Shown here: piece by piece, positions 63,530 to 64,000 of the stretch
Layout of the letters: every line of letters begins with the position of its first letter
How positions within the stretch are numbered: position 1 is the stretch's first letter
Origin: JADKCZ01 sp963786945
GTDB lineage: Bacteria > Myxococcota > Myxococcia > Myxococcales > Anaeromyxobacteraceae
Reading direction: 5' to 3'
Length of the DNA stretch: 64,000 nucleotides
Assembly (NCBI GenBank): GCA_963786945.1
Contig: CAWBAO010000006.1
Coordinates: 124,001 to 188,000, forward strand
The notes under the pieces: generated by a model
The model's database searches: none
Told to the model about the DNA's origin: nothing
What the model saw: only the letters and a program-made list of their open reading frames with translations
Position numbers and translations under genes: made by a program

Positions 63530-64000
63530 TCAGCGGCGGGGGCGGCGCGCGGCCGGGCGCGGGGCGTGGCGCGGGGCCTCGGCGTCGCCGCGGCGGCGGG
63601 CGGTGGCCGGGGGCGCGCCGGAGGCGGTGGAGGCCGGGCCGCCCTCCTGCTTCACCTTCCACTCCTCCCAGAGGTTCAGCACCAGGGAGACGTCGCGGAG
63701 CGGCAGGTCCTTCTTCAGGTGCGGGAACTCGCCGACGAAGTCCTGGAAGAACTGGTCGTAGCGGGTCGGCGTGAAGTAGCGGAGCAGCGTCTCGCGGCCG
63801 TGGGCGTCGACGTCGAGGAACTCGATCCCCATCCCCGGCGCCAGGTTCTCGTCGTCCAGCGGCACCACGTGGGTGACCCGGGAGCGGATGGCCAGCGGCT
63901 TCTCGGGCAGCTTGAGCTCGACGTGGACGTCGAGCCGCTCGGGGAGCAGGAAGCTGGAGGCCACGAAGAGGCCGCCCAGCCCCAGGTTGCGGGAGGTGCA
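63530..64000 (-). CDS. PilZ-domain protein (5' end outside window)
   Basis: The visible 156 residues begin inside a PilZ domain (TSRNLGLGGLFVASSFLLPE, then LEL strands and APGMGIEFLDV). A C-terminal extension, FHxxP-like and charged, with RYDQFFQDFVGEFPHLKK, ends in an Ala/Arg-rich tail. PilZ domains bind cyclic-di-GMP. This arrangement is typical of myxobacterial gliding-related PilZ proteins. An internal Met at 63964 is not the start, since conserved residues lie before it. Confidence 0.8.
   Translation of the reverse strand, partial: CTSRNLGLGGLFVASSFLLPERLDVHVELKLPEKPLAIRSRVTHVVPLDDENLAPGMGIEFLDVDAHGRETLLRYFTPTRYDQFFQDFVGEFPHLKKDLPLRDVSLVLNLWEEWKVKQEGGPASTASGAPPATARRRGDAEAPRHAPRPAARRPRR

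Overview
The window is a 64 kb stretch of very GC-rich (clearly above 70 %) bacterial chromosome, almost fully coding, with no mobile element, rRNA, tRNA or CRISPR that I can see. A diderm, menaquinone-using, nitrate-respiring member of the Myxococcota, most likely an Anaeromyxobacter relative, fits best. The evidence is NarGH, TamA/TamB, a futalosine-pathway gene (mqnD), an HprK/RapZ/mannose-PTS block, a myxobacterial-type PilZ protein and many lipoproteins. The taxonomic call is an inference.

Layout. (1) 1-5.6 kb, minus: nitrate reductase narH (runs off the left edge) and narG, preceded by a membrane-anchored cytochrome c. A near-consensus promoter has a perfect palindrome in its spacer, and a divergent NsrR-like Rrf2 regulator plus a cupin follow. 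(2) 6.5-14.9 kb: a methyltransferase, small unknowns, a secreted zinc phospholipase-like protein, a GT-C membrane protein, an M24 peptidase, a secreted lipoprotein and a PLP trans-sulfuration enzyme. (3) 15-22.3 kb: argC-argB, a divergent M20 peptidase, an archaeal-type class V fructose-bisphosphatase, a transglutaminase-like protein with a DedA protein, and a GT87 membrane transferase. (4) 22.3-36.8 kb, minus: tamB, tamA, a SprT-like metalloprotease and rqcH. Upstream of rqcH lies a 21-residue lysine-rich leader ORF with a strong terminator. Then come a ROK kinase, phosphomannomutase, mannose-1-phosphate guanylyltransferase, Nudix, uppP and a DsbA-like isomerase. (5) 36.8-40.7 kb: the activated-methyl cycle, ahcY, a SahR-like ArsR-methyltransferase regulator with its operator, and metK. 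(6) 40.7-47.1 kb: ptsI, ptsH, mannose-family IID/IIC/IIB/IIA, rapZ and hprK. (7) 47-54.5 kb: two Bor-like lipoproteins, a DHH phosphoesterase coupled to a response regulator, a nucleotidyltransferase, a DUF4010 membrane protein, dinB and a TetR regulator. (8) 54.6-64 kb: thiO, then a minus-strand run of aroF, glgA, galT, an MFS carrier, mqnD, a GH57 enzyme and a PilZ protein cut by the right edge.

Data quality matters here. Ten single-base frame breaks interrupt nine well-conserved genes: narG, the GT-C protein, phosphomannomutase, metK, PTS IIC, PTS IIB, rapZ, galT (twice) and GH57. Nine of the ten are one surplus base. Since metK and similar genes are normally indispensable, sequencing or assembly error is the likeliest cause. 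I annotate each as one gene spanning the break.

The most interesting non-routine signals are: the leader-peptide/terminator arrangement in front of rqcH; the promoter-plus-palindrome in front of the nar operon; the SahR-like autoregulated ahcY operon; a DHH phosphoesterase translationally coupled to a stand-alone receiver domain; and a Bor-like lipoprotein pair, one of which carries a TolB/CsgG-like extension.
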